Source: Phenylobacterium koreense
GTDB taxonomy: Bacteria > Pseudomonadota > Alphaproteobacteria > Caulobacterales > Caulobacteraceae
Reading direction: 5' to 3'
DNA length: 64,000 nt
Assembly (NCBI RefSeq): GCF_040545335.1
Contig: NZ_JBEPLU010000001.1
Span: 558,001 to 622,000, forward strand
A model generated the notes under the pieces. That model did no database searches, was not told where the DNA came from, and saw nothing but the letters and a program-made list of their open reading frames with translations. This document shows positions 16,885-25,433 of the stretch, piece by piece. The position numbers and the translations under genes were made by a program. The stretch's first letter is position 1. Each line of letters begins with the position of its first letter.

Positions 16885-17769
16885 TCACTTGAAGCTTGGG
16901 GCGCTCCAGTGTTCCCAGATGTCCGGCAGGTCAGTGGACACCCTGTCAGGAAAGGCGGGCGGCCGCTTTTCGAGGAACGACGTCACCCCTTCGCGCGCGT
17001 CGGCCATCTTGCCGCGGACCTGGATGCCGCGGCTGTCAGCCCGGTGCGCCTCCATCGGATGCGAGGCCCCGGCCATGCGCCAGATCAATTGGCGGGTGAT
17101 GGCGATGGAGACCGGCGCGGTGTTCTCGGCGATCTCCCGCGCCAGGGCGCTGGCCGCCGGCAGCAGCTCATCCGGCGCGTGCAGCGAACGCACCAGCCCC
17201 CGCTCATGCGCTTCCTGGGCGGAGAACACCCGCCCGGTGTAGCACCACTCGAGCGCCGTCTGCGGACCGACTAGCCGCGGGAGAAACCAGGAGGACGCCG
17301 CTTCCGGATTGAGCCCGCGCCGGGCGAAGACCAGGCCGAACCGCGCCTCGGTGGAGGCCAGGCGGATATCCATCGGCAACTGCATGGTCACCCCGACCCC
17401 GACCGCAGGCCCGTTCACGGCGGCGATCACCGGCTTGAGGCTGTCGAAGATCCGCAGCGAAACCAGCCCGCCGCCATCGCGCTGGACCCCGTCCGGCTGG
17501 CGTGCGGCCATCGCGTCTGCCCCCTGGAGGTCGTAGTTGAAGGTCTCGGCGCCCGAAGAGAGATCGGCGCCGGCGCAGAACCCCCTCCCTGCTCCGGTGA
17601 CGATCACAGCCTTCACCGCGTCGTCCGCATCGGTCGCGTCGAAGGCCGCGAGCAGGTCCTTCATCATCCGCATATTGAAGGCGTTGAGCTTTTCAGGTCG
17701 GTTCAGGGTGATCGTCGCCACCCCCTCATCGACCTCGTACTTGAGGGTCTCGAAGCGTCGATCGGCCAT
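16885..17769 (-). CDS. Enoyl-CoA hydratase/isomerase family protein
   Basis: A 294-residue crotonase-fold enzyme acting on a CoA thioester. The oxyanion-hole motif GAGRGFCAGADLSSG is at about residues 60-74 and the second, AAVNGPAVGVGVTMQL, at about 113-128. Of the two catalytic glutamates of classical hydratases only the second is evident (RGLNPEAASSW near 155). The reaction could therefore be isomerisation or hydrolysis rather than hydration. GGGAGGACGAC before the ATG is a strong ribosome-binding site. It is divergent from the acyl-CoA synthetase, with a palindromic operator between them. Confidence 0.88.
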   Translation of the reverse strand: MADRRFETLKYEVDEGVATITLNRPEKLNAFNMRMMKDLLAAFDATDADDAVKAVIVTGAGRGFCAGADLSSGAETFNYDLQGADAMAARQPDGVQRDGGGLVSLRIFDSLKPVIAAVNGPAVGVGVTMQLPMDIRLASTEARFGLVFARRGLNPEAASSWFLPRLVGPQTALEWCYTGRVFSAQEAHERGLVRSLHAPDELLPAASALAREIAENTAPVSIAITRQLIWRMAGASHPMEAHRADSRGIQVRGKMADAREGVTSFLEKRPPAFPDRVSTDLPDIWEHWSAPSFK

Positions 17770-17804
17770 GTCGTCCTCCCTTGCTTGGAAGCTAATCGGC
17801 CCCG

Positions 17805-17825
17805 CTTGACGGACGGTCCGTCAAG
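17805..17825. promoter_or_regulatory. 21-bp perfect palindrome, probable TetR-type operator
   Basis: CTTGACGGAC-G-GTCCGTCAAG is a perfect inverted repeat with 10-bp arms around one base. It lies 36 bp upstream of the crotonase ATG and 86 bp upstream of the acyl-CoA synthetase ATG, in the only gap between them. The geometry fits a TetR-family dimer of the kind that controls fatty-acid genes. No regulator gene is adjacent. Confidence 0.7.
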
Positions 17826-17910
17826 GGCCCCACACTCACCTTAACAACGATAACCAGGGAGGAAGGCCGACACGTCCAGGCGTGCGTGGAGGCCGTCCGA
17901 AGGAGCCTAG

Positions 17911-19449
17911 ATGCATCCGAAGAACCACGCGCAGACTCACCCCGAGCGGGCGGCCTACATCATGGCCGGCTCCGGCGAGATGGTGACCTACAAGGAGCTC
18001 GACGAGCGGTCCAATCAGGGCGCTCAGCTCTTCCGGTCCCTGGGGCTGAAGACCGGCGACGTCATCGCCATTCTGATGGAAAACCACCCGCGCTTCTTTG
18101 AGATCGCCTGGGCCGCACAGCGCGCGGGCCTCTACTACGCCTGCATCTCGTCCAAGCTGACCGCCGGCGAGATCGACTACATCATGAAGGACTGCGAGGC
18201 GAAGGCGCTGATCACCTCGGCCGGGATCGGGCCGGTCGTGGACGAACTGCCGCCACTGCTGCCGTGCGTGAAGCTATTCATGGTCGGCCAGGCCCACGCG
18301 CCCTACGAGAGCTATGAGGCCGCCCGCCACGCCCAGCCCAAGACCCCGATCGCCGACGAGAGCGCCGGCACGGACATGCTCTACTCCTCGGGCACCACCG
18401 GCCGCCCTAAGGGCATCAAGCCGCCGCTGACCGGCGCGCCGATCGACGCCCCCAACCCGCTGGCGATGATGGCCCAGGGACTGTTCGGCTTCCGTCCCGA
18501 CAGCGTCTACATCTCACCGGCCCCGCTCTATCACGCCGCTCCGCTGCGCTGGTGCATGAGCGTCCAGCGCCTCGGCGCGACCGTGGTCGTCATGGAGAAG
18601 TTCGATCCGGAGCAGGCGCTGGCCCTGATCGAGAAGTACAAGATCGACGTCGGCCAGTTCGTCCCGACACACTTTATCCGGATGCTCAAGCTGCCGCCGG
18701 AGGTCCGCGCAAAGTACGACGTCTCCTCCATCCGCTCGGCCGTCCACGCCGCCGCGCCCTGCCCGATCCCGGTCAAGGAACAGATGATCGAATGGTGGGG
18801 GCCGGTGATCCAGGAGTACTACGCCGGCAGCGAAGGCAACGGCTTCTGCTACATCGGCCCACAGGACTGGCTGACCCACAAGGGCTCGGTGGGCAAGGCG
18901 ACCACCGGCGAGCTTCACATCGTCGGCGAGGACGGCGAAGAGGTCCCGCCCCGCACCGAGGGCGTGGTCTATTTCGGCGGCGGCGCGCCGCTGACCTATC
19001 ACAATGCGCCCGAGAAGATCGCCGAGAACACCCACAAGAACGGCTGGACCACCTTGGGCGACGTGGGCTGGGTCGATGAAGAGGGCTACCTCTACCTCAC
19101 CGACCGCAAGAGCTTCATGATCATCTCTGGCGGCGTGAACATCTATCCGCAGGAGATCGAGAATCTGCTCGTCACCCATCCGAAGGTCGCCGACGCGGCC
19201 GTCGTCGGCGCGCCGGACGAGGAGATGGGCGAAAAGGTCGTCGCGGTCATCCAGCCCATGGAATGGGGCGCAGCCGGGGAGGATCTAAAGGCGGAACTCG
19301 CCGCTTTCTGTCGCGCCAACCTCAGCCACGTGAAGTCGCCCCGGGCCATCGACTTCATGGAGGAACTGCCGCGCCACCCCACGGGCAAGCTCTACAAGCG
19401 CCTCATCCGCGACGCCTATTGGGGCAAGGAAGGCTCGCGAATCGTCTAG
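17911..19449 (+). CDS. AMP-forming acyl-CoA synthetase
   Basis: A 512-residue ANL-superfamily enzyme that activates a carboxylic acid as the acyl-AMP and transfers it to CoA. Motif A3 YSSGTTGRPKG is at about residues 155-165. A5 is QEYYAGSEGNGF near 304-315, A8 is DRKSFMIISGGVNIYPQEIE near 397-416, and the catalytic lysine lies in PTGKLYKR near 497. It has no membrane segment. AAGGAGCCTAG precedes the ATG. The pairing with a divergent crotonase and the shared palindrome suggest one inducible fatty or aromatic acid catabolic unit. Confidence 0.9.
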   Translation: MHPKNHAQTHPERAAYIMAGSGEMVTYKELDERSNQGAQLFRSLGLKTGDVIAILMENHPRFFEIAWAAQRAGLYYACISSKLTAGEIDYIMKDCEAKALITSAGIGPVVDELPPLLPCVKLFMVGQAHAPYESYEAARHAQPKTPIADESAGTDMLYSSGTTGRPKGIKPPLTGAPIDAPNPLAMMAQGLFGFRPDSVYISPAPLYHAAPLRWCMSVQRLGATVVVMEKFDPEQALALIEKYKIDVGQFVPTHFIRMLKLPPEVRAKYDVSSIRSAVHAAAPCPIPVKEQMIEWWGPVIQEYYAGSEGNGFCYIGPQDWLTHKGSVGKATTGELHIVGEDGEEVPPRTEGVVYFGGGAPLTYHNAPEKIAENTHKNGWTTLGDVGWVDEEGYLYLTDRKSFMIISGGVNIYPQEIENLLVTHPKVADAAVVGAPDEEMGEKVVAVIQPMEWGAAGEDLKAELAAFCRANLSHVKSPRAIDFMEELPRHPTGKLYKRLIRDAYWGKEGSRIV

Positions 19450-19453
19450 GGCG

Positions 19454-19484
19454 ACAGATGCTCCCCCGAAAGGGGAGCATCTGT
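19454..19484. terminator. Bidirectional terminator hairpin
   Basis: A perfect 13-bp stem ACAGATGCTCCCC/GGGGAGCATCTGT with loop CGAAA begins five bases after the acyl-CoA synthetase stop and lies just beyond the proS stop on the other strand. Only a short T run follows, so strength may come mainly from the stem. Confidence 0.75.
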
Positions 19485-19491
19485 TTCCGGC

Positions 19492-21051
19492 CTAGTAAGC
19501 CCGGCCGATAAGGATTTCCTCGACGCCCGGCGCGCCGCTGAAGATGCAGGCGCCGAAGCTCGAAGGCTGGTCGGCCGGCGCGTTGCGCAGGGTCAGCTTG
19601 TAGGCCTTCAGCTTCTGCTCGATCTCGTCCAGGGCCGCGCCGGTGGGACGCGACCAGGGCGCACGCACCCAGCCCTTGAAGGCCGCGGTCTCTTCCTCGT
19701 CGTCGGAGACCGCGCCGAAATACTCGGCCACCTGATCGAAGCTGGTGAGGTCTGTGCGGATGTTCGCTACCAGACGCGCCTTGGCCTCGTCGTAGAGCGC
19801 CTGCTGGATTTCCGCCAGCAGGGCCGGCGCATGGGCGACGAACTCGTCGCGCCCCAGCGCCTGGCTGCGGACCTTGTCACCGTCGCGAAGCTGGTCGCGG
19901 CGCATGAAGCTCACCTGGCCGTTCCCCGCATCGCGCGGGCCCAGTTCGATGATGATCGGCGCGCCGCGGCGCACCCAGTTCCAGCGCTTGTCCGCCGACT
20001 TCTGGTCGCGGCTGTCCAGCAGGGCGCGGATCGGTTCGCCGAGGGCGACCTGGCCGTGCAGGTCCTTCACCAGGGCCTGCGCATAGGCCAGCACCTGGGC
20101 GTCCTCTTCCTTCCCGCGCAACATCGGAACGACCACGATCTGGCGCGGAGCGATAGCCGGCGGCAGGCGCAGGCCATCGTCGTCGCCGTGGGTCATGATC
20201 ACGCCGCCGATCATGCGGGTGGAGGTGCCCCAGCTCGAGGTGTGGCAGAACTCCATCTCGCCGCTGTCGCTCTGGAAGCGAATGTTCTGGGCCCGCGCGA
20301 AGCTGACGCCGAGATAATGCGAGGTGCCGGCCTGCAGGGCCTTGCCGTCCTGCATCATGGCCTCGATCGAGAAGGTGTTGTCCGCGCCCGGGAACCGTTC
20401 GTTCTCCGGCTTCTCGCCGGCTATGACGGGCATGGCCAGGACGTTCTCGGAGAACTCCCGGTACATCTCCAGCGCCTGCAGGGTCGAGGCGAGCGCATCT
20501 TCACGGGTCGAGTGCGCCGTATGGCCTTCCTGCCAGAGGAACTCGGAGGTCCGTAGGAAAAGGCGCGTGCGCATCTCCCAGCGGACCACGTTGGCCCACT
20601 GGTTGATCTTCAGCGGCAGGTCCCGATAGCTCTTGATCCAGCGCGAGAAGGCGTCGCCGATGATCGTCTCCGAGGTCGGGCGGACGATCAGCGGCTCTTC
20701 CAGCTTGGCGTCGGGATCCGGCTGCAGCTTGCCGTCGATGCTCTTCAGCCGATGGTGGGTGACCACCGCCATTTCCTTGGCGAAGCCGTCCACGTGCTCG
20801 GCCTCCTTGGCGAAGAAGCCAAGCGGGATGAACAGCGGGAAGTAGCAGTTCTCGACGCCCATCTCCTTGATGCGGCGGTCCATGGTCTGCTGGATCCGTT
20901 CCCAGACCCCGTAGCCCCACGGCTTGATGATCATGGAGCCGCGAACCGGGCTGACCTCGGCCATGTCCGCCTCGCGGACGATCGCCTGGTACCAGTCGGG
21001 GAAAGTCGACTTGTTGCCGGTCATCCGGCTGACGCTGAGAGCTCGTTGCAT
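19492..21051 (-). CDS. proS: Prolyl-tRNA synthetase, archaeal/eukaryal (type 3) form
   Basis: A 519-residue class II synthetase that charges tRNA-Pro. It starts MTGNKSTFPDWYQAIVREADM and carries the class II core (RPTSETIIGDAFSRWI near 127-142; LRTSEFLWQEGHTAH near 167-181). It lacks the ~180-residue editing insertion of the long bacterial form, and its C-terminal extension ends in Tyr (EILIGRAY). Both are hallmarks of the archaeal/eukaryal type. AAAGGAG six bases before the ATG fixes the start. Most alphaproteobacteria use a different short bacterial form, so this copy may be an acquisition or a second synthetase. Confidence 0.92.
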   Translation of the reverse strand: MQRALSVSRMTGNKSTFPDWYQAIVREADMAEVSPVRGSMIIKPWGYGVWERIQQTMDRRIKEMGVENCYFPLFIPLGFFAKEAEHVDGFAKEMAVVTHHRLKSIDGKLQPDPDAKLEEPLIVRPTSETIIGDAFSRWIKSYRDLPLKINQWANVVRWEMRTRLFLRTSEFLWQEGHTAHSTREDALASTLQALEMYREFSENVLAMPVIAGEKPENERFPGADNTFSIEAMMQDGKALQAGTSHYLGVSFARAQNIRFQSDSGEMEFCHTSSWGTSTRMIGGVIMTHGDDDGLRLPPAIAPRQIVVVPMLRGKEEDAQVLAYAQALVKDLHGQVALGEPIRALLDSRDQKSADKRWNWVRRGAPIIIELGPRDAGNGQVSFMRRDQLRDGDKVRSQALGRDEFVAHAPALLAEIQQALYDEAKARLVANIRTDLTSFDQVAEYFGAVSDDEEETAAFKGWVRAPWSRPTGAALDEIEQKLKAYKLTLRNAPADQPSSFGACIFSGAPGVEEILIGRAY

Positions 21052-21154
21052 AAGGCGCTCCTTTAATGTCCCTGGCGGCGGCGTAAAGGCGTTGCGAGCG
21101 CCCAGACTGATGCTAGACCTCGAACATCTGTTTCAATCGATTTGGGAGCAAGCA

Positions 21155-21604
21155 ATGAACCCGGTGGAGTTCAAGGACCTGCCCGGCCTCGTGGGCCAGG
21201 AAGTGGGCGTGTCGGATTGGGTCGAAATCACCCAGGACCGCGTCAATAAGTTCGCCGAAGCCACCGGCGACCATCAGTGGATCCATGTCGACGTGGAGCG
21301 CGCCACGAGGGAAATGGGCGGCCCGATCGCCCACGGTTATCTGACCCTCTCGCTGATCCCGTTCCTGGGCGCCGGCATGCTGCCGATCAAGGGCGTGACC
21401 CGCGGCATCAACTACGGCTCCGACAAGGTGCGCTTCATCAACATGGTCCGCGTCGGCAAGCGCGTGCGCATGCGCCAGAAGTTGATCGGCGCCGAGCCCA
21501 AGGCCGGCGGCATGCAGATCAAGAACGAGTGCACCATCGAGATCGAGGGCGAGGCCAAGCCGGCCTGCATCGCCGAGACCATTTCGGTCGTCTACGGCGC
21601 CTGA
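21155..21604 (+). CDS. MaoC family (R)-hydratase-like protein
   Basis: A 149-residue hotdog-fold protein. The hydratase-2 motif is visible as FAEATGDHQWIHVD (catalytic Asp and His, about residues 32-45) followed by GGPIAHGYLTLSL. Members hydrate trans-2-enoyl-CoA to the (R)-3-hydroxy form. The ATG at 21155, with GGGAG ten bases upstream, gives the usual length; a longer in-frame extension overlaps the divergent proS start region and is rejected. It is four bases upstream of the VOC gene. Confidence 0.88.
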   Translation: MNPVEFKDLPGLVGQEVGVSDWVEITQDRVNKFAEATGDHQWIHVDVERATREMGGPIAHGYLTLSLIPFLGAGMLPIKGVTRGINYGSDKVRFINMVRVGKRVRMRQKLIGAEPKAGGMQIKNECTIEIEGEAKPACIAETISVVYGA

Positions 21605-21608
21605 CGCC

Positions 21609-22034
21609 GTGCGCGGGTCGATCCATCATCTGGATCTGACCGTCAGGGACCCCCAGGCCTCGCGCGACTTCTACGCGAAGGTCCTGGGCTTCCTGGGTTA
21701 CGAACTGTCGGCCGAGGGCGAGCGGGGTTTCGATTTCGATCTCCGCACACCGGCCGGCTTCTGCTCCATCGGCGTCATGCGGGCGCGAGCGGGCGCCCCG
21801 GACCATGACCGCTATGGCCCCGGCCTGCATCATGTCGCCTGGACCGCCGATAGCCGCGAAGACGTCGACGCCCTCTACGCCCTGCTGCTGGACATCGACG
21901 CCGAGATACTCGACCCGCCCGCCGACTATCCTCGCTACGCCACGCCCTACTATGCGGTGTTCTTCGCCGATCCCGACGGCCTGAAGCTGGAGTTCGTCTA
22001 TTCGCCGCGGCCGGCCGGCGCGAACGGTTCCTGA
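21609..22034 (+). CDS. VOC (glyoxalase/dioxygenase-fold) family protein
   Basis: A 141-residue vicinal-oxygen-chelate protein. It begins with the typical IHHLDLTVRDPQASRDFYAKVLGFLGY module (metal-ligand His near residue 6), continues with GPGLHHVAWTADSREDVDALY and ends with YYAVFFADPDGLKLEFVY (Glu ligand). It uses a GTG start four bases after the MaoC stop, so the two are cotranscribed. The exact reaction (lyase, isomerase or dioxygenase) cannot be told. Confidence 0.88.
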   Translation: MRGSIHHLDLTVRDPQASRDFYAKVLGFLGYELSAEGERGFDFDLRTPAGFCSIGVMRARAGAPDHDRYGPGLHHVAWTADSREDVDALYALLLDIDAEILDPPADYPRYATPYYAVFFADPDGLKLEFVYSPRPAGANGS

Positions 22035-22078
22035 TCGCACATGCCAGGCGTCTGCAGCCGGACAGGCTTCCTTTTCGC

Positions 22079-22582
22079 CTAGAGCGTCCGATACATCACC
22101 AGGGCGTCCACGAACCCTCTGGCGGGGTGCTGGAATGCGCCCGGCAACCGGCCGACGATCTCGAACCCCATCCCCCGCCAAAGGCGCACCGCGCGCTCGT
22201 TGGTGCTGACCACGAGATTGAACTGCATCGCCCGGAACCCGGCCTTGCGCGCACGGTCCAGCGAGTGCCCGCACATGGCTCGGGCGACTCCGCGCCCGAT
22301 CGCCGAGGCCGCCGCCATGTAGCCGCAGTTGCAGACATGGCGCCCGCCGCCCTGTTGATTGGCGCGGATGTAGTAGGTCCCGAGTATCTCGCGGCCGGCC
22401 TCGGCCACGAAGGTCTCGCGGTCGTCGGCCAGCCAATAGTCCAGCGCCTGCTGCTCGGTCATTTCGCGAGGCAGCGCGTAGGTCTCGCCGGCACGGATCG
22501 TCGGGCCGATGATGCTCCAGATCGCCGCGGCGTCGGCCGGCGCGGCTTTGCGGATGTTCAAGGGGCTGGAAACAGTGGTCAT
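22079..22582 (-). CDS. GNAT family N-acetyltransferase
   Basis: A 167-residue acetyl-CoA-dependent acetyltransferase. Motif A is SAIGRGVARAMCGHSLDRARKAGFR at about residues 94-118 (acetyl-CoA pyrophosphate loop IGRGVA). The preceding strand GTYYIRANQQGGG and the C-terminal RLWRGMGFEIVGRLPGAF (motif B) are also typical. The substrate is unknown. I use ATG 22582 rather than an in-frame TTG two codons upstream. Confidence 0.88.
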   Translation of the reverse strand: MTTVSSPLNIRKAAPADAAAIWSIIGPTIRAGETYALPREMTEQQALDYWLADDRETFVAEAGREILGTYYIRANQQGGGRHVCNCGYMAAASAIGRGVARAMCGHSLDRARKAGFRAMQFNLVVSTNERAVRLWRGMGFEIVGRLPGAFQHPARGFVDALVMYRTL

Positions 22583-22628
22583 GACCAAGGCTACCGAACA
22601 CCCCCGCTCAAGCCCATAGGGTTGGGCG

Positions 22629-23165
22629 CTAGAGCTGCATCCCCAGGGCGTCCGGCGCCGTCGTATCGCCGCCGTTGAGGCTCTTGCGCATCCAGACGAT
22701 GTCGACCCAGCGGCCCAGCTTGTAGCCGAATCCCTTGCCGACGCCGGCAGGCTCGAAGCCGAGCGCGGTGTGCAGGCCGATCGAGCCGGCGTTCGCGGAA
22801 TCGCCGATCACCGCGACGACCTGGCGAATCCCGAAGGCCTCGCAGGACCGAATGACCTCGGACAGCACGGCCTTGCCGACGCCCCGGCCGATAGCATCGG
22901 GCGCCACATAGACGCTGTCCTCGACGGTGTAGCGATAGGCCGCGCGCGGCCGGAACGGCCCCGCATAGGCGAACCCCAGCACCCGCCCCGCGTCCTCGGC
23001 CACCAGATGGGGCAAGCCCCGGTCGACCACCGCCTGCCGGCGCGCCGCCATTTCCTCAGCGCCAGGCGGGACCTCCTCGAAGGTCCCGAAGCCGTTCAGC
23101 ACGTGATGGCCGTAGATGGCCGCCAAAGCAGCGGAGTCCTCCGCTCGCGACGCCCTGATGATCAC
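22629..23165 (-). CDS. GNAT family N-acetyltransferase, phosphinothricin acetyltransferase-like
   Basis: A 178-residue acetyltransferase similar in length and order to Pat/Bar/YncA-type amino-compound acetyltransferases. The N-terminus is IIRASRAEDSAALAAIYGHHV, the FRPRAAYRYTVEDSVYV segment is typical, and the acetyl-CoA loop is IGRGVGKAVLSEVI near 100-113. GLHTALGFEPAGVGKGFGYK closes the fold. I start at GTG 23165, which overlaps the oligopeptidase stop (GTGA); an ATG 27 bases upstream is possible. Such proteins acetylate methionine derivatives or herbicide-like amines; the natural substrate here is unknown. Confidence 0.88.
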   Translation of the reverse strand: MIIRASRAEDSAALAAIYGHHVLNGFGTFEEVPPGAEEMAARRQAVVDRGLPHLVAEDAGRVLGFAYAGPFRPRAAYRYTVEDSVYVAPDAIGRGVGKAVLSEVIRSCEAFGIRQVVAVIGDSANAGSIGLHTALGFEPAGVGKGFGYKLGRWVDIVWMRKSLNGGDTTAPDALGMQL

Positions 23166-25246
23166 CCTTCCCAGCCCCGTTCCTGCGCCCATATGGCGAA
23201 GGCATAGTCCAGGGCGATCTCCTTGAGGAAGTCGAAACGTCCCGAAGCGCCGCCGTGGCCGGCCTCCATATTGATCTTGAGCAGGATCGGGGAGTCGCTG
23301 GTCGAGTACTGCCGCAGCTTGGCGACCCACTTCTGCGGCTCCCAGTAGGTCACCCGCGGGTCCGAGAGGCCGCCCGTCGCGAGCACGGGGGGATAAGCCT
23401 TGGCCGACACCTGGTCATAAGGGCTGTAGCTGGCGATCCGGTCGTAGGCCGCCTCGTCCTCCAGCGGATTGCCCCACTCTGGCCACTCGGGCGGAGTGAG
23501 CGGCAGGCTCGTATCGCTCATGGTGTTCAGCACGTCCACGAAGGGCACCGCGGCAATGATCCCCGACCACAGGTCCGGCCGCAGGTTCGCCACCGCGCCC
23601 ATCAGCATGCCGCCGGCCGAACCGCCATAGGCGACCATCCGCCCGGCCTTGCCATAGCCATTGGCCGACAAGTGCTCGGCGCAGGCGATGAAGTCAGTGA
23701 AGGTGTTGGTCTTGTTCTCGCGGCGGCCGTCGAGGAACCAGCCCCAGCCCTTGTCCGAGCCGCCCCGGATATGGGCCACGGCCCAGATCCAGCCTCGATC
23801 GACCAGGCTCAGATTGCGGATGGAGAAGGTCGGCTCCATGGCGTGCCCGTATGAGCCGTAGCCGTAGAGCAGCAGCGGCGCCGAACCGTCCAGCGGCGTG
23901 TCCTTGAGCATCAGGACCGTGATCGGAACCTCCGCGCCGTCCGCGGCCTTGGCGTAGAGCCGGCGGGCGACATAGCGGTCCGCGTCGTGGCCCGACGGGA
24001 TTTCCTGGGTCTTGCGCAGGGTCCGCTCGCGGCTCTCCATGTCGTAGTCGAACCACTGCCTCGGCGTTGTGGGCGACTGGTAGACGAACCGGGTGGTCGT
24101 CGTCTCGTATTCGTAGCCGCCCTCCAGCGAGAGCGCGTAGGCCTCTTCCTCAAAGGCGATTTCGTGACTCTGGCCGGCGCGGGTCATGACCACGATCCGG
24201 TCGCAGGCGTTCACGCGCTCCAGCCGCACCAGGTGATCTGCGAAGGCGGCGAAGCCGGTGATGTAGCGGCCCGGCTCGTGGGCGACGAAATCCTGCCAGG
24301 ACACCTTGGCCGGCGCCGCCGCCGTCGATTGGGCGAGCTTGAAATCGACCGCGCCGTCGTCGTTGGTGCGGATCACCCAGCGGTCGGTCCAATGGTCGAG
24401 GTCGTACTTCACCCCCACGCGGCGCGCCTCGGCCACCACCGGCGCGGCGGTGGGATCGGACGCGGGGATCAGCAGGACCTCGGTCGTTTCCTGGTTTCCG
24501 ACATGGATCAGGACGTGGCTGCGGTCCGAGGCGACACCCACCCCGAGGAACATGCCTTCGTCCTTCTCCTCGTAGACGAGGACGTCTTCGCCGCCCCGGG
24601 CCGGCCGGCGATAGACCTTCGACGGACGGGCGTTCTCGTCCCGCCAGATCCAGAAGATCCATTGGCTGTCGGGCGAGAAGACGAACGAGCCGTAGGCGCT
24701 CTCGATCACGTGGTCGAGGATGGTCCCGTCGCTCAGGTCCTTGACCCGGATCGCGTAGTATTCCGAACCCTGTTCGTCGGCCGCCCACGCATAGAGCCCA
24801 TGATCGGGACTGTGACTGGCTGCGCCGACTTGGAAGAAGGCCTTGCCCTTGGCCATGGCCTCCTCGTCCAGCAGCACCTGCTCGTCGTCCTCGCGACCGC
24901 GCGGCCGGCGCGCGTGCACCGGATGCTCGGCGCCTATCTCATACCGGGCGTAATAGTCCCATGGGCCGTCGGAGGCCGGCACCGAGGCGTCGTCCTCCTT
25001 GATGCGGCCCTTCATCTCCGCGAACAACTCGGCCTGCAGCGCCTCGGTCCCGGCGAGCATGGCCTTGGTGTAGGCGTTCTCGACCTCCAGGTGTTCGCGG
25101 ACGTCCGCACGCAGGGCCGCCGGGTCGCGAAGCACCTCGCGCCAGTTGTCGTCCTTCATCCAGGCGTAGTCGTCTGTTCGGGTGCGTCCGAGTTGCTCGA
25201 TGACCTTCGGATCGCGGCGGGCGGCGGGCGGCTTGGGAGCTGACAT
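23162..25246 (-). CDS. ptrB: Oligopeptidase B, S9A serine peptidase
   Basis: A 694-residue prolyl-oligopeptidase-family enzyme that cleaves short peptides after basic residues. It has an N-terminal DDYAWMKDDNWREVL motif, a seven-blade propeller (about 80-410) and an alpha/beta hydrolase domain. The nucleophile motif is YGGSAGGML near 540-548 and the catalytic His is in INMEAGHGGASGRF near 667. No signal peptide is seen, so it is cytoplasmic. Translationally coupled to the acetyltransferase gene. Confidence 0.93.
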   Translation of the reverse strand: MSAPKPPAARRDPKVIEQLGRTRTDDYAWMKDDNWREVLRDPAALRADVREHLEVENAYTKAMLAGTEALQAELFAEMKGRIKEDDASVPASDGPWDYYARYEIGAEHPVHARRPRGREDDEQVLLDEEAMAKGKAFFQVGAASHSPDHGLYAWAADEQGSEYYAIRVKDLSDGTILDHVIESAYGSFVFSPDSQWIFWIWRDENARPSKVYRRPARGGEDVLVYEEKDEGMFLGVGVASDRSHVLIHVGNQETTEVLLIPASDPTAAPVVAEARRVGVKYDLDHWTDRWVIRTNDDGAVDFKLAQSTAAAPAKVSWQDFVAHEPGRYITGFAAFADHLVRLERVNACDRIVVMTRAGQSHEIAFEEEAYALSLEGGYEYETTTTRFVYQSPTTPRQWFDYDMESRERTLRKTQEIPSGHDADRYVARRLYAKAADGAEVPITVLMLKDTPLDGSAPLLLYGYGSYGHAMEPTFSIRNLSLVDRGWIWAVAHIRGGSDKGWGWFLDGRRENKTNTFTDFIACAEHLSANGYGKAGRMVAYGGSAGGMLMGAVANLRPDLWSGIIAAVPFVDVLNTMSDTSLPLTPPEWPEWGNPLEDEAAYDRIASYSPYDQVSAKAYPPVLATGGLSDPRVTYWEPQKWVAKLRQYSTSDSPILLKINMEAGHGGASGRFDFLKEIALDYAFAIWAQERGWEG

Positions 25247-25433
25247 GCCTGCTAGATGCGACGGCTTGGGGCCGGGCTCAAGTGGCTGCAGACGCTGCGA
25301 CGACCATGTCCTGGCCTGGTCGCGCGGCGATTGGGCGCATCCTGTATAGGCCCCGTCTTGGATTGCGTCGGCAAAGAACTTGCCTCAACAATAAAGAGGT
25401 CGGGAGCGTACGTATTCTTGAGTAGGGGCGTCT

